Below are positions 1 through 8,727 of a stretch of 64,000 bases of DNA, in pieces (position 1 is the stretch's first letter; each line of letters opens with the position of its first letter). The notes beneath the pieces are model-generated. The model did no database searches, was not told the DNA's origin, and was given only the letters and a program-made list of their open reading frames with translations. Both the position numbers and the translations under genes were made by a program. The stretch is from Oscillibacter valericigenes (GTDB lineage: Bacteria > Bacillota > Clostridia > Oscillospirales > Oscillospiraceae): contig NZ_JACSNX010000010.1 of the NCBI RefSeq assembly GCF_016902445.1, forward strand, positions 1 to 64,000, read 5' to 3'.

Positions 1-3000
1 GGTGCCATAGGGCTGCAGCGTGCCGTCGGAATAGCCGATGATGTAGGAGTAGTGGTCCTCCGTGTTCAGGGTGGGCCGGCTGGGACGGCTGCTGCCGCCG
101 CCACCGGTGTGGCCGCCGGAGGAACCGCTGTCCTCCTCCCAGAACAGGCCAAAGGGAGAGAAGGAAGTCACTGTGATCTTGATGCCCTGATCGGTAGTCT
201 CCAGATTTTTGTTCTCTTCGGAGTATACTTCGATGAAGAACTCCTCAGAACCTTCGTTCACATCTGCGATCTCGCTCTCCGCCGTTGCGTCGCGGTCCTG
301 GTTCGCATAGTGAACGATGTGGAACTCAGTATCCGCATCGGTTCCTTCGGGATAGGGGAAGAACAGGGTCACATGCTTGTCCTTTGTAGTCACCACGGTG
401 TTTCCGTTGTCCGTGTCCACCAGATCCAGATAGTAGAACTGTGCCTCGTGGCCATTCGTAATGGCGTCGACCTGATCCACGGCGCTGTCCTTCAGATCCT
501 GCACCGCCGTACTCACGACACTGTCCACCAGCAGCTGGACGTCGTTTTCCGACGCGACCTCCAGACTGCTCTCGTTGATGTAGAGATTCGTGTCAGAGCC
601 GATCACAGCGGTGACCTTGTCCACCTTGCTTGTGGGCGCAGTCTCCACGATCTCTGTCGTTGTGGCCTCGCCATCTGCATCGGTGATGCCACGGACGGTG
701 AGTTCACCGCTGCCCACAGTCACGTCGTGATTCGGGATATCCGCAGCACCAGACCAGTCCAGAACCGCCTGGACATCTCCCTGTTTCAGAGCGCCCGGAT
801 AGATGGTCATGCCGTAGGTCTGATACAGGTTCTCTTCACTGAGCGTAAAGACATCGTCTGTTGTGGTTACTCCCGCTTCGTCAGTGAACTGGAGCCGGAC
901 ATCCACCTGGCCTTCGGCAGGCACCAGACGGTAAATATAGCGGCTATAGGCCATGCTGCCGTTGCCGGCCTTATTGTCGTACCGTTGCAGAGACCACTCT
1001 CTCGTTACAGGATTTCCTGCATCGTCTACGCTGTCATAGGTGAACTTCAGATACCCGGACAGATCGATGACCTGCCGTGTTTCACCATCAATCGTAACTG
1101 TTGTGATATCCTCTGTATCTACCATCTTCAACAGTTTCTCGTTCAGCGCCTCCGGCAGATCGATGTAGTAGCCGGGCTCGGGCAGGCCCTGGGTCTCGGA
1201 GGCGGTCACCATGTCGCCGTCTTTATCCACGACTGTGCCGTATCCCTTGCCGCCGGTGTAGATGGTGATATTCGCCGGGGTGATGGTGATGCTGCCGGCC
1301 GGGACCTTGATCTCGTCCGTGCTCTCGTCGCCGTTGCCGCTTTCGGCCGTCACAGTGTTGGAGACACTGCCGGCGATCACATCCTCGGCCGTCACGGTGT
1401 AGGTGTAGGTGCAGGTCCAGGTCTCACCGGGCTCGAACACAGTGTCCACGCTGCTCACGGGGTTGACCGTCAGAGTACCGTCCTCGCTGACATTGGCCGG
1501 AAGGGTGATCGTCTTCCCATCTTCCGTCAATGTCAGATTCACCTGGGTGACCTTACCTTTGACCCACATGTCGTCGGTCACAGTGACCGTACCGGTAATT
1601 GCTGCATTGCTGTTGTTTTTGACGGTGATAGTGTAGGTCAGCACATCCTTCTCATTGGCCACCATGCCGTCCACATAGTTTTCGTCATTGATCTTGACCG
1701 TCTTGTCCACGTTCAGGCCGGGGTTGAGGACATCGACTTCCTCTGTGACTTCATCCTCTTCGCCGTCCACAATCGCCGAGATGGAGTTGGTCAGAGGCTC
1801 CAGACCTCCGTTCCCGTCCTCTTCCACAGTGAAGGTCTTGGTGAAGTAGAGGGTCGCGGAGGTTCCGTTCAGCGTACCGCGGTACTGAGGAGGCTCGCTC
1901 AAAGTTTGCATGGGACTGATCTCCGCGCCGACAACACCGATATAGGTCGTCCCGGGTTCCTCTGTCACAAAGAAGTAGGCACCCTCATCGCCATATACGC
2001 TGATCTCATACAGCAGGGTGATCTCGTCGCCCGCGCTGGCGGCGATCTGCGGATTGCCCAGATTTCCATGCTCATCCACGGGAGCGGGAGCGGGATAGGT
2101 GACCGTCAGGTCCTTCTCCGCAATCACACTCAGAATGTTCTTCGGGACAGTGGTGCCATTCGTCACCACATGCTTCGTCACCTTCGTCGCGGAGGGCAGG
2201 ATCGTCGTCTCGGTGGAGTCAGAGCCCGGATCGGTAGGATCGTCGGGATCGGGGTCCTTCGTCTGGTCGGAATCCGCCGTGACCACGTTGGCGACTTTGC
2301 CAGCTTCCGCGTCCGCAGTTGTCACCGTGTAGGTATAGGTGCAGGTCCAGCTATCACCGGGCTCCAGGCTCTCAACGGAGCCAGATGGCCCATCCGGCAT
2401 GACAGCGTTCCAGTATCCGCCGTCAACACTGAGATCATAGTCTACTCCGTCAACGCGGATGGTCTCGACCTTTCCCTCGCCCCACATGGAGTCTTTCACA
2501 CGGACCACATCGGTAATGTCCACATCACCGGTGTTGGTGACGGTGATGGTGTAGGTGATCGTGTCGCTCACAAAGGCTGTTTTCCGATCCGCCGTCTTTT
2601 CCACCGTCAGGGACGCCACTTTGGTCTCGACTGTGTTGTCATCCTTGTTGGGATCTTCGGGGGTGTTCGGAACATTGCTGTCCACGTCCACGCTGTTGCG
2701 GATGGACTTGTCGCCGGGTTTGACTTTGTAGCTTGCAGAAATGGTGATTGTTTCCGTAGCAGGCAGTTCCCCGAAGGTCCAGCCACCATCGGTTTCGGTC
2801 ACCGTGCAGCCATCGGGCTTTGTGATTGTTCCGACGGTCAGCGCCGCATCTGGGTTGCCCTCGACCGTAAACGTATCGGTGATGGTGCCGCTCTGCACGG
2901 TGTTGCCGGTGTTGGTCACCGTAATGGTGTAGTGCAGGGTGTCGCCCACCTGCGCAACGTAAGTCTCCGCATTGAAGTCGCTCAGTTCCACGCCATCGCG

Positions 3001-4866
3001 GGTCACGGAGGTCAGCTCCTTCTCCACGGTGAGGCCGGGATTGGCAACAAAGGTCGGCTGGTTGACAAGAGTCAGCCCGCCATCCGTTCCAACATCAAAG
3101 GAATCTTCGGGATCGGTCACGATGCCATTCTCAACGGTGATCGTGATGTCGCCCGCCTTGACGTAGCCCTCGGGCACTTTCGTCTCCTCCAGGGTATACG
3201 TGTGCCCGGAAGGGATGTTCTCAAGTTTGACAACACCGTATTCATCAGATTCGACGGTAGTGGACCAGTCATCATCCTCCATGGTCAGGGTGAATTCCGC
3301 GCCGCTCAGTGCGTCGGAATTCTCATCCACCTTGGTGAACTCCAGCGTCCCCACATAGCCTCTGACCTTGGGGACCTTAAAGTACATGGTCAGCATGGGA
3401 TTTTCACCTGACTCGATTTCCCGTCCGTCGTTGTCCACAAAAACGGACTCATCATTGGCGGTCTTCGTCAGGTAGTAATCCAGCTGCGTCGGGCCGTTGG
3501 TCAGAACATAGCCGCTGGCGCCGTCTGTAAATTCTATGCCATCATCCACCATGGCCGCCACGTCCAGCGTCACGCGATAGGTCAGACTGTAGGTGATCGT
3601 GCAGTCCATACCCGGCTCGTAGTCGTCATAGCTGACGGGATTTTCCTGGCTGTCAACAATGGTTGTCGCATCGCTCGCCAAGTCGGCGCGGAGGTCCCAG
3701 GTCAGCGTATCACGATTATAAGATACTGCCCTGCTTGCGTGGGAATTTGGGTTTTCAACACCTTCATACTCGATGTATTCGCCCATGGGATCGGTCACTT
3801 TCCAGGCGTCCACTGTCAGCTGCAAACGGAAGATGATGTCTTCAAACGCTATGCTCAGGTCATCCCCGTTATCCGCTGTGACGCACAGATCGGAAAAGCT
3901 CTCCATCCACTCGGAAACGCTGCTTCCGGCGGTATAGGAGATGGAGTAGAATTCGGTGTCCAGCTCGTTCCGGATGTACATGGCGCGTCTCGCGGGGTTC
4001 TCATAGCTTTTTTCATCATAGTCGTTATCTCGCGGATAACCGTCGGGGAGAACATAGCCTTCACGCCTATTCAGTTCATCACCCGTCGACCGGTTGGGTT
4101 CGCCGTCGGTCAGCAGCAGCAGGAATTTATTATCGATGTTTTGGACATCACGCTCCCGCAGCTGGTCTTCCGCCGCTTCCAGTCCGGCGTCGGTGTTGGT
4201 GCCGTTGCGGTCTGTATAGTCATCGATGTTGTCGATCTCCTCATTGATCGTGTATAACGCATTGCCGCTCGAAACGTCGACCCAGTCCTGCACCACCGCA
4301 GTGGCTCCTTTGCCATAATAAGATCCATCGCTATAAGCGATGACGGAGACGTATCGGGCGGCGCCTTCGGCCCCTTGGGCATAATCGGCCAGAAAGGCTT
4401 TGGCCGCCTCCTGCGCCGCTTCCAGACGGGTCTGCTCTTGATTGTCACACCAGCGTTCGTGCTGAATCCTCCCACCCTTGCCTGGCTCTCCTCCACAACT
4501 GGCACAGTAGTCCATCGACGTGGAGACGTCGATGACCAGTACGATGGCCGCGTCCGGCTGCTTGGTGCTGACCTCAATGGCCTCGTCGGTCTCTACGATC
4601 AACGTAATGTCAAACTGGTTCTCAACACCGGTCGCCTGGATCTCCTTGGAGATCGTGACGTTTGGATCGTGGCTCCGGTTCGTGACCTCCGGATCTTCGT
4701 CACCGTCCGGGGAGAACTCATGGTCTTGTGGATCATACGTATAGTATGACCCTTCGATTTGTGTGCTGCCGTCAGTGGCAGGTGGGTCCGCCGCCAGCGC
4801 GTTCACCGGCAGCATCGTCAGCATCAGGCAGAGGGCCATGCATGCTGACAAGATCCGTTTTCTCAT
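1..4866 (-). CDS. Giant secreted vWA/SpaA/DUF11-repeat surface protein with start of SLH region (3' end beyond window)
   Basis: Open without a stop for 1622 codons from an ATG at 4866 preceded by AGGAGG. It starts with a signal peptide (residues 1-26, ending NALAA). A von Willebrand A domain (about 105-340) has the MIDAS motif DVSTSM at D113 and TDGEPN near 253. A SpaA/Cna-B-like domain lies around 505-580, followed by at least three DUF11-like repeats (signature TITVTNTG, about 610-1180), each ending in a WTCTYTYTV-type strand. A Gly/Ser linker near 1580-1600 leads into YIIGYSDGTLQPYGT, which resembles the start of an SLH module, so it is probably attached to the cell wall and adhesive. An unusual insert right after MIDAS carries CASC and a further Cys. 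Downstream of the recombinases in transcription direction. The substrate is unknown. Confidence 0.88.
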   Translation of the reverse strand, partial: MRKRILSACMALCLMLTMLPVNALAADPPATDGSTQIEGSYYTYDPQDHEFSPDGDEDPEVTNRSHDPNVTISKEIQATGVENQFDITLIVETDEAIEVSTKQPDAAIVLVIDVSTSMDYCASCGGEPGKGGRIQHERWCDNQEQTRLEAAQEAAKAFLADYAQGAEGAARYVSVIAYSDGSYYGKGATAVVQDWVDVSSGNALYTINEEIDNIDDYTDRNGTNTDAGLEAAEDQLRERDVQNIDNKFLLLLTDGEPNRSTGDELNRREGYVLPDGYPRDNDYDEKSYENPARRAMYIRNELDTEFYSISYTAGSSVSEWMESFSDLCVTADNGDDLSIAFEDIIFRLQLTVDAWKVTDPMGEYIEYEGVENPNSHASRAVSYNRDTLTWDLRADLASDATTIVDSQENPVSYDDYEPGMDCTITYSLTYRVTLDVAAMVDDGIEFTDGASGYVLTNGPTQLDYYLTKTANDESVFVDNDGREIESGENPMLTMYFKVPKVRGYVGTLEFTKVDENSDALSGAEFTLTMEDDDWSTTVESDEYGVVKLENIPSGHTYTLEETKVPEGYVKAGDITITVENGIVTDPEDSFDVGTDGGLTLVNQPTFVANPGLTVEKELTSVTRDGVELSDFNAETYVAQVGDTLHYTITVTNTGNTVQSGTITDTFTVEGNPDAALTVGTITKPDGCTVTETDGGWTFGELPATETITISASYKVKPGDKSIRNSVDVDSNVPNTPEDPNKDDNTVETKVASLTVEKTADRKTAFVSDTITYTITVTNTGDVDITDVVRVKDSMWGEGKVETIRVDGVDYDLSVDGGYWNAVMPDGPSGSVESLEPGDSWTCTYTYTVTTADAEAGKVANVVTADSDQTKDPDPDDPTDPGSDSTETTILPSATKVTKHVVTNGTTVPKNILSVIAEKDLTVTYPAPAPVDEHGNLGNPQIAASAGDEITLLYEISVYGDEGAYFFVTEEPGTTYIGVVGAEISPMQTLSEPPQYRGTLNGTSATLYFTKTFTVEEDGNGGLEPLTNSISAIVDGEEDEVTEEVDVLNPGLNVDKTVKINDENYVDGMVANEKDVLTYTITVKNNSNAAITGTVTVTDDMWVKGKVTQVNLTLTEDGKTITLPANVSEDGTLTVNPVSSVDTVFEPGETWTCTYTYTVTAEDVIAGSVSNTVTAESGNGDESTDEIKVPAGSITITPANITIYTGGKGYGTVVDKDGDMVTASETQGLPEPGYYIDLPEALNEKLLKMVDTEDITTVTIDGETRQVIDLSGYLKFTYDSVDDAGNPVTREWSLQRYDNKAGNGSMAYSRYIYRLVPAEGQVDVRLQFTDEAGVTTTDDVFTLSEENLYQTYGMTIYPGALKQGDVQAVLDWSGAADIPNHDVTVGSGELTVRGITDADGEATTTEIVETAPTSKVDKVTAVIGSDTNLYINESSLEVASENDVQLLVDSVVSTAVQDLKDSAVDQVDAITNGHEAQFYYLDLVDTDNGNTVVTTKDKHVTLFFPYPEGTDADTEFHIVHYANQDRDATAESEIADVNEGSEEFFIEVYSEENKNLETTDQGIKITVTSFSPFGLFWEEDSGSSGGHTGGGGSSRPSRPTLNTEDHYSYIIGYSDGTLQPYGT

Positions 4867-5135
4867 GTCTTTGTTTCCTCCTTTGCTCACAAAATATCCC
4901 TCTTCCAGGGAGCACGCGTGTCTTTCAGAACTTCTTTTCGCGGTCCTGACGATCCTCTGCACGCCGCCGCGCCTGCAGGCCGCCCCGTGGGACTGCGCCC
5001 GGGCATGACAGCGCCGTTTCCGGTCAGCGCCGCTCCCTCCCTTCTCGCCTTGCTTATCCAGTATCCGGCCGGGCCGGGACATCCCGCCCCTGTCCGGCCG
5101 GTCACCAGCCGTGATCGCCCCGCCGACGGGGCCCG

Positions 5136-5978
5136 CTATCCGCCGGCCCAGCCGGCGGCCAGCTGCTCGGTATCCAGCATGCGCTCGTAGGACTGCTCCG
5201 CCAGCTGCCGCACACTCCGCTCAATGTCCGCCTGGGTGGCCCGGCACAGCTTCCGCAGGCACCGGGGGTTGCATTTGGCCTCCTCCACCCGGGCGTCACG
5301 GCTCAGGGACTGGGTCTCCGCCGTCACCTGAGTCCGCCCCATCATCTTTCCGTTCCGGGTCACGAACACCGGCCCCGTCCGCAGGCCCTGCCGCCGGACG
5401 TAGTCCAGCAGCTCTCCCCGCAGGCTGGCAGGAATGGGGACATACTGCCGCACGCCGCTTCCCCGCAGCAGCAGCCGCCCGGCCTTCACCTGCTCCACCG
5501 TCACCTGGGGCAGTTCGCCCACCCGGATCCCCAGCAGGGCAAACACCTTTACCAGCAGATAGGCCCGTTCCTTCTCCAGTGCCCGGGCCGCCTGCAGCAG
5601 CCGCAGATACTCCGCCCGGGTCAGCTCCGGCTGGACGGCGGGCTCTGAGACCAGCCGCCCCACCAGCTGCAGATCCCGCCGGCCCAGATGCTCCAGCAGT
5701 CCGTTGGCGGCGGAGAGATGGGTGTTCACGGTGCTGGGGGAGTATCCGGCCTCCAGCAGGGCGGACCGCCAGGCGGCCAGCGTATCCGGCCCCACCTGCT
5801 TGTCCTGCGGAAGATAGCTGTAGAAGGTCCGCAGCTTGGCGCCGTACATCTGCACCGTCTCCCGGCTGCGGCCCCGGCCGGAGAGCGTCTCCAGATAGGC
5901 TTTGATCTTCTCCGGCGTGATCTGCACACCGGCCGGATCTCTGCTCTCCGGCAGTCTGACTGCCTCCGCGTGCTGCAT
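5136..5978 (-). CDS. Degenerate tyrosine recombinase / integrase-like protein (Int1)
   Basis: 280 residues from the ATG at 5978, which has GGGGG 5-10 nt upstream; longer in-frame starts run into a terminator, so they are rejected. The N-terminal half is a SAM-like core-binding domain (ITPEKIKAYLETL, then SPSTVNTHLSA). The C-terminal half is a phage-integrase catalytic fold with the first Arg in LLGIRVGEL. The usual HxLRH box reads PRCLRKLC, the LGH box is not visible, and the candidate Tyr sits in QSYERML. By family knowledge this should weaken or abolish strand transfer, so it may act as an accessory partner of the intact recombinase upstream. The 269-nt gap to the surface-protein start holds GC-rich hairpins but no gene that I can see. 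Confidence 0.75.
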   Translation of the reverse strand: MQHAEAVRLPESRDPAGVQITPEKIKAYLETLSGRGRSRETVQMYGAKLRTFYSYLPQDKQVGPDTLAAWRSALLEAGYSPSTVNTHLSAANGLLEHLGRRDLQLVGRLVSEPAVQPELTRAEYLRLLQAARALEKERAYLLVKVFALLGIRVGELPQVTVEQVKAGRLLLRGSGVRQYVPIPASLRGELLDYVRRQGLRTGPVFVTRNGKMMGRTQVTAETQSLSRDARVEEAKCNPRCLRKLCRATQADIERSVRQLAEQSYERMLDTEQLAAGWAGG

Positions 5979-6060
5979 ATCCGCACCCCCTGTCAACAGA
6001 ATCAACATTCCATCCCGCGCACGGCGAAATCTGCCTGGGAAGATCCCGCGAAAAAGGCGC

Positions 6061-6088
6061 AAAAAAAGCCCGTGCGGCAGGCACGGGC
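6061..6088 (-). terminator. Rho-independent terminator between int2 and int1
   Basis: Reading on the minus strand, GCCCGTGC, a 5-nt loop and GCACGGGC are followed directly by seven T residues. It should stop transcription from int2 before int1. Confidence 0.8.
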
Positions 6089-6109
6089 GCGGAAAACCGT
6101 ATAAGGACC

Positions 6110-6146
6110 AAAGCCGGACGAAATTCGACGTTCTTCCGGCTTTTTT
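6110..6146 (+). terminator. Oppositely oriented terminator-like hairpin
   Basis: AAAGCCGGA (6110-6118) pairs with TCCGGCTTT (6135-6143), and a T run on the + strand extends to 6146. No + strand gene precedes it, so its role may depend on the orientation of the enclosing inverted-repeat segment. Confidence 0.55.
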
Positions 6147-6268
6147 CTGCTGCCCAAAGAGGGGAAACCCTCTTGCAGGCAGGTGTCCTTTGTGATAAAA
6201 TTTATCCGTAAATATGTATGGCAGGTTATTTTTTTACTATCATTCGATTCGGAATGTTGATTCCGTGA

Positions 6269-7114
6269 CTAGGATATCAGCCCCAGCCGCTCCAGCGTCC
6301 GCTGGTGCTCCGCTCCGGAGGTCACCAGGTAGATCCGGGTGGTCTCGATGCTGCTGTGGCCCAGCAGGTCAGACAGTCTGACGATGTCCCGGCAGGCCCG
6401 GTAAAACACCGTGGCGAACAGGTGCCGCAGATTGTGGGGGAACACCTTCCCGGGCTCCACTCCGGCGTATTTGCACAGCCGCTTCATCTCCGCCCAGATC
6501 TGCCGGCAGCTCATCTCTCTTCCGCTTTTGGTGCGAAAGATCGCACCGGAGGCGGTCTTTTGTTTTTCGGCGTATCGGAGCAGCTTCCGGCAGAGTTTGC
6601 CCGGCAGCAGGATCACGCGGACCTTTCCCTTGAGGGAGATCTCGGCCTTGCCCTGCCGGGCGGCCTCCACTGTGAGATACCGCACCTCGCTGACCCGGAT
6701 GCCCGTGGCCCCGATGGCCTCCACCAGCAGTCCCAGCCGGTCCCGCCCCAGCCGGTGCGCCGCGTCCAGCAGGCTCTGGTACTCCGCCTTCGTCAGTTCC
6801 CGGCCGGCGTCCCGGAACAGCCGCCGCTGGACCTTCAGAAACTTCACCCGGCAGTCCCTGAGTCCCAGGAACTCCAGCAGGCTGTTCAGGGCGGAGAGCT
6901 TGGCGTTGATGCCGGTGGGGGCGTAGCCCCGCTCCACCAGATGGGCTTTCCACGCCGCGTTCCGCTCCTTGGTGATCTCCTGCCCATCCAGCCAGCCGGC
7001 GAAGGCCCGGACGTCCCGGAGATATTTTTCGATCGTGGCCGCACTTTTCTCCTCCAGCAGGAGATGGCGGGCAAATGCGTGGATCTGCAGGGGTGTCAGT
7101 CTGTGTTCGGCCAT
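6269..7114 (-). CDS. Tyrosine recombinase / site-specific integrase (Int2)
   Basis: 281 residues starting at an ATG behind AAGGAGG. The N-terminal SAM-like DNA-binding domain covers about residues 7-90. The catalytic domain has the full family set: Arg in ATGIRVSEV, Lys in the beta-hairpin (SLKGKVRV), PHNLRHLFAT, LGHSS and the nucleophile Tyr in TTRIYL near the C terminus. It should therefore be active. Lone XerC/D-like enzymes of this size in Clostridia commonly invert short promoter segments or serve integrative elements. No phage or conjugation genes are nearby. The downstream inverted repeat and the neighbouring surface-protein gene favour a role in phase variation, which is an inference. 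Confidence 0.88.
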   Translation of the reverse strand: MAEHRLTPLQIHAFARHLLLEEKSAATIEKYLRDVRAFAGWLDGQEITKERNAAWKAHLVERGYAPTGINAKLSALNSLLEFLGLRDCRVKFLKVQRRLFRDAGRELTKAEYQSLLDAAHRLGRDRLGLLVEAIGATGIRVSEVRYLTVEAARQGKAEISLKGKVRVILLPGKLCRKLLRYAEKQKTASGAIFRTKSGREMSCRQIWAEMKRLCKYAGVEPGKVFPHNLRHLFATVFYRACRDIVRLSDLLGHSSIETTRIYLVTSGAEHQRTLERLGLIS

Positions 7115-7168
7115 AGGGAACCTCCTTGTTTGATCTCATACCGGTATTGTACAGGACCGGAAAAGCAC

Positions 7169-7206
7169 ACAAGGCCCACAGCGGCAGCTGCCGCTGTGGG
7201 CCTTGT
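7169..7206. repeat. 38-bp perfect palindrome upstream of int2
   Basis: The sequence from ACAAGGCCCACAGCGGCA to its reverse complement is self-complementary over all 38 bases, centred on GCAGCTGC. No T run follows on either strand, so it does not look like an ordinary terminator. It lies 55 bp upstream of the int2 start and could form a cruciform or bind the recombinase. Confidence 0.8.
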
Positions 7207-7352
7207 CGTTTCCGTGCCGTAATGGTAAGATTTCCGCCGTTTCCGGAAAGATATACACGATCCCGCCATTTTCCCGCCAAGTGCGCCTCCCCGGGAGCGG
7301 TGTCCGGCCGCATCGTGTGCCTGACCGCCGCGCGGGGCGCCCGCGCCGGGCT

Positions 7353-7580
7353 CAGAAAAGGGCCCGGGCTTTACAGCCCGGGCCCTCAGCTTGTCGAAAA
7401 AGTCTTTTCGACAAGCTGCCTGCGTTTTTCAGAACTTTGAAAAGTTCTGAAAAACGGTTGATTGAAAACGAAAGGCACCCTTCCTGGGTTTCTTTCGTAG
7501 CTATCTTCCTTCCCGTCTCCCAGAATTTCCGGGTTGATCGACAGACTGAGGACCCGGGCTGTAAAGCCCGGGCCCTTTCT
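7353..7580. mobile_element. MITE-like palindromic element with about 38-bp terminal inverted repeats
   Basis: The left end (from 7360) and right end (reading back from 7575) begin identically with GGGCCCGGGCTTTACAGC and stay alike for about 40 bases with a few mismatches. Each end is itself a hairpin with 11-bp arms. The similarity extends outward into CAGAAA. Inside are two further perfect hairpins, with 14-bp arms at 7387-7418 (loop AGTC) and 14-bp arms at 7425-7454. No open frame of interest lies within. It may also serve as terminator for the ABC operon ending at 7609. Confidence 0.65.
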
Positions 7581-7608
7581 GTATATTCTGACTGCGCGGC
7601 ATGGCGCC

Positions 7609-8727
7609 TCACGCCAGCACCCGCACGCAGCGGTCCACCAGCGTCATGTGGACCCGGTCTCCCTCGGCAAAGCGCCTGGTCAGCTGGGGATTGTAGACCT
7701 CCACGATGATGGGCTGGTCTCCCAGCATGACCTCGTACTCCACCTTGGCGCCGTAGTAGGTGGCCCGGGAGATGACGCCGGGCAGGGGCCCCTCCTCTTC
7801 GGAGAGGAGCACAGACTCCGGCCGCACCGTCAGGCAGCAGGGGCCGTCCTTCCGGACGCCCTCCATCCTGCCGGGGGCGGGGATGGGGAACGTGTGGCCG
7901 TTCACCTCCACCAGGGCGCTCTCGCCGTCCATGCCGCGGAAGGTGCCGTCGATAAAGTTGGCCTTGCCGATGAAGTTGGCCACGAACCGGCTGCCCGGCT
8001 GCTCATAGATCTCCGTGGGGGAGCCCTGCTGGCAGATGACGCCGTCCTTCATGATGACCACCCGGTCGGAGATGGCCATGGCCTCCGACTGGTCGTGGGT
8101 GACATACAGAGAGGTGATGCCCAGCCGCTTCTGCAGGGCCCGGAGCTCGTCCCGCATGCTCTCCCGCAGCTTGGCATCCAGGTTGGACAGCGGCTCGTCG
8201 AACAGCAGCACGCTGGGCTCGATGACCACAGCCCGGGCCAGGGCCACCCGCTGCTGCTGGCCGCCGGAGAGCTGGTTGGGGAACCGCCGCTCCATGCCGG
8301 TCAGCTGCATCAGCTCCATGACGGCGTTGGTCCGGCGGACGATCTCGTCCTGGGGCAGCTTTTCCACCTTCAGGCCGTAGGCCACGTTCTCCCAGATGTT
8401 CAGGTGGGGGAACAGGGCGTAGCTCTGGAACACCATGGAGATGCCCCGCTTGTTGGGGGGGACCTTGGCCACGTCCCGCTCGCCGATGAACACGCTGCCG
8501 CTGGTGGGATACTCAAAGCCGGAGATCATCCGCAGGGTGGTGGTCTTGCCGCAGCCGGAGGGGCCCAGCAGCGTCACCATCTCGCCGTCCTGGATGTTCA
8601 GGTTGATGTGGTCCACGGCCACGAAGTCCTTGCCGGTGTCCGGCTGCTGGAAGATCTTGGTGATGTCCTTCAAAACCACGCCGGAGCTCTTGTGGCCCAG
8701 GGTGGACGTTTCCATCTGCTTGCTCAT
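7609..8727 (-). CDS. ABC transporter ATP-binding protein, FbpC/PotA type
   Basis: 372 residues. It powers an importer for an inorganic or small organic ligand at the inner face of the membrane. The Walker A motif GPSGCGKT lies at about 55-62, the Q-loop in VFQSYALF, the signature LSGGQQQR, Walker B LLFDEPLS and a switch His in YVTHDQ. A C-terminal TOBE domain (about 285-372) is typical of CUT1/FbpC/PotA proteins. The start overlaps the permease stop by four bases (ATGA), so the two are translationally coupled. Substrate class (ferric iron, polyamine, phosphonate or sugar phosphate) cannot be fixed from this subunit. Confidence 0.92.
   Translation of the reverse strand: MSKQMETSTLGHKSSGVVLKDITKIFQQPDTGKDFVAVDHINLNIQDGEMVTLLGPSGCGKTTTLRMISGFEYPTSGSVFIGERDVAKVPPNKRGISMVFQSYALFPHLNIWENVAYGLKVEKLPQDEIVRRTNAVMELMQLTGMERRFPNQLSGGQQQRVALARAVVIEPSVLLFDEPLSNLDAKLRESMRDELRALQKRLGITSLYVTHDQSEAMAISDRVVIMKDGVICQQGSPTEIYEQPGSRFVANFIGKANFIDGTFRGMDGESALVEVNGHTFPIPAPGRMEGVRKDGPCCLTVRPESVLLSEEEGPLPGVISRATYYGAKVEYEVMLGDQPIIVEVYNPQLTRRFAEGDRVHMTLVDRCVRVLA

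Larger units (their letters stand above)
5999..6263. repeat. 13-bp inverted repeat bounding the segment between the two recombinase genes
   Basis: GGAATGTTGATTC lies on the + strand at 6251-6263, and its exact reverse complement at 5999-6011. The arms enclose 239 bp. One arm is just beyond the int2 stop codon; the other is just upstream of the int1 ribosome binding site. The enclosed segment holds two oppositely directed terminator hairpins and an AT-rich stretch with a 6-bp inverted repeat (GATAAA-A-TTTATC near 6198). The arrangement resembles small invertible switches next to their recombinase, but inversion is an inference. Confidence 0.6.
7115..7608. other. Gene-free interval between int2 and the ABC operon
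   Basis: It holds the int2 ribosome binding site, the 38-bp palindrome at 7169-7206 and the MITE-like element at 7353-7580. About 150 bases between these two (7207-7352) show nothing I recognise. Confidence 0.6.

Noticed and set aside
52-3411. 1119-codon open frame on the + strand opposite the giant surface protein
   Set aside because: It is the shadow of the strongly biased minus-strand gene, whose frame has a signal peptide, MIDAS motif and repeats. No Shine-Dalgarno or recognisable domains on the + strand.
5111-6104. Several + strand frames of 138 to 264 codons opposite int1
   Set aside because: Pro/Ala/Arg-rich composition and no start signals; they are antisense to the recombinase.
6061-7600. 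CRISPR array, because of the many palindromes
   Set aside because: Repeats are inverted or unique with no regular spacers. No cas genes are visible in the window.
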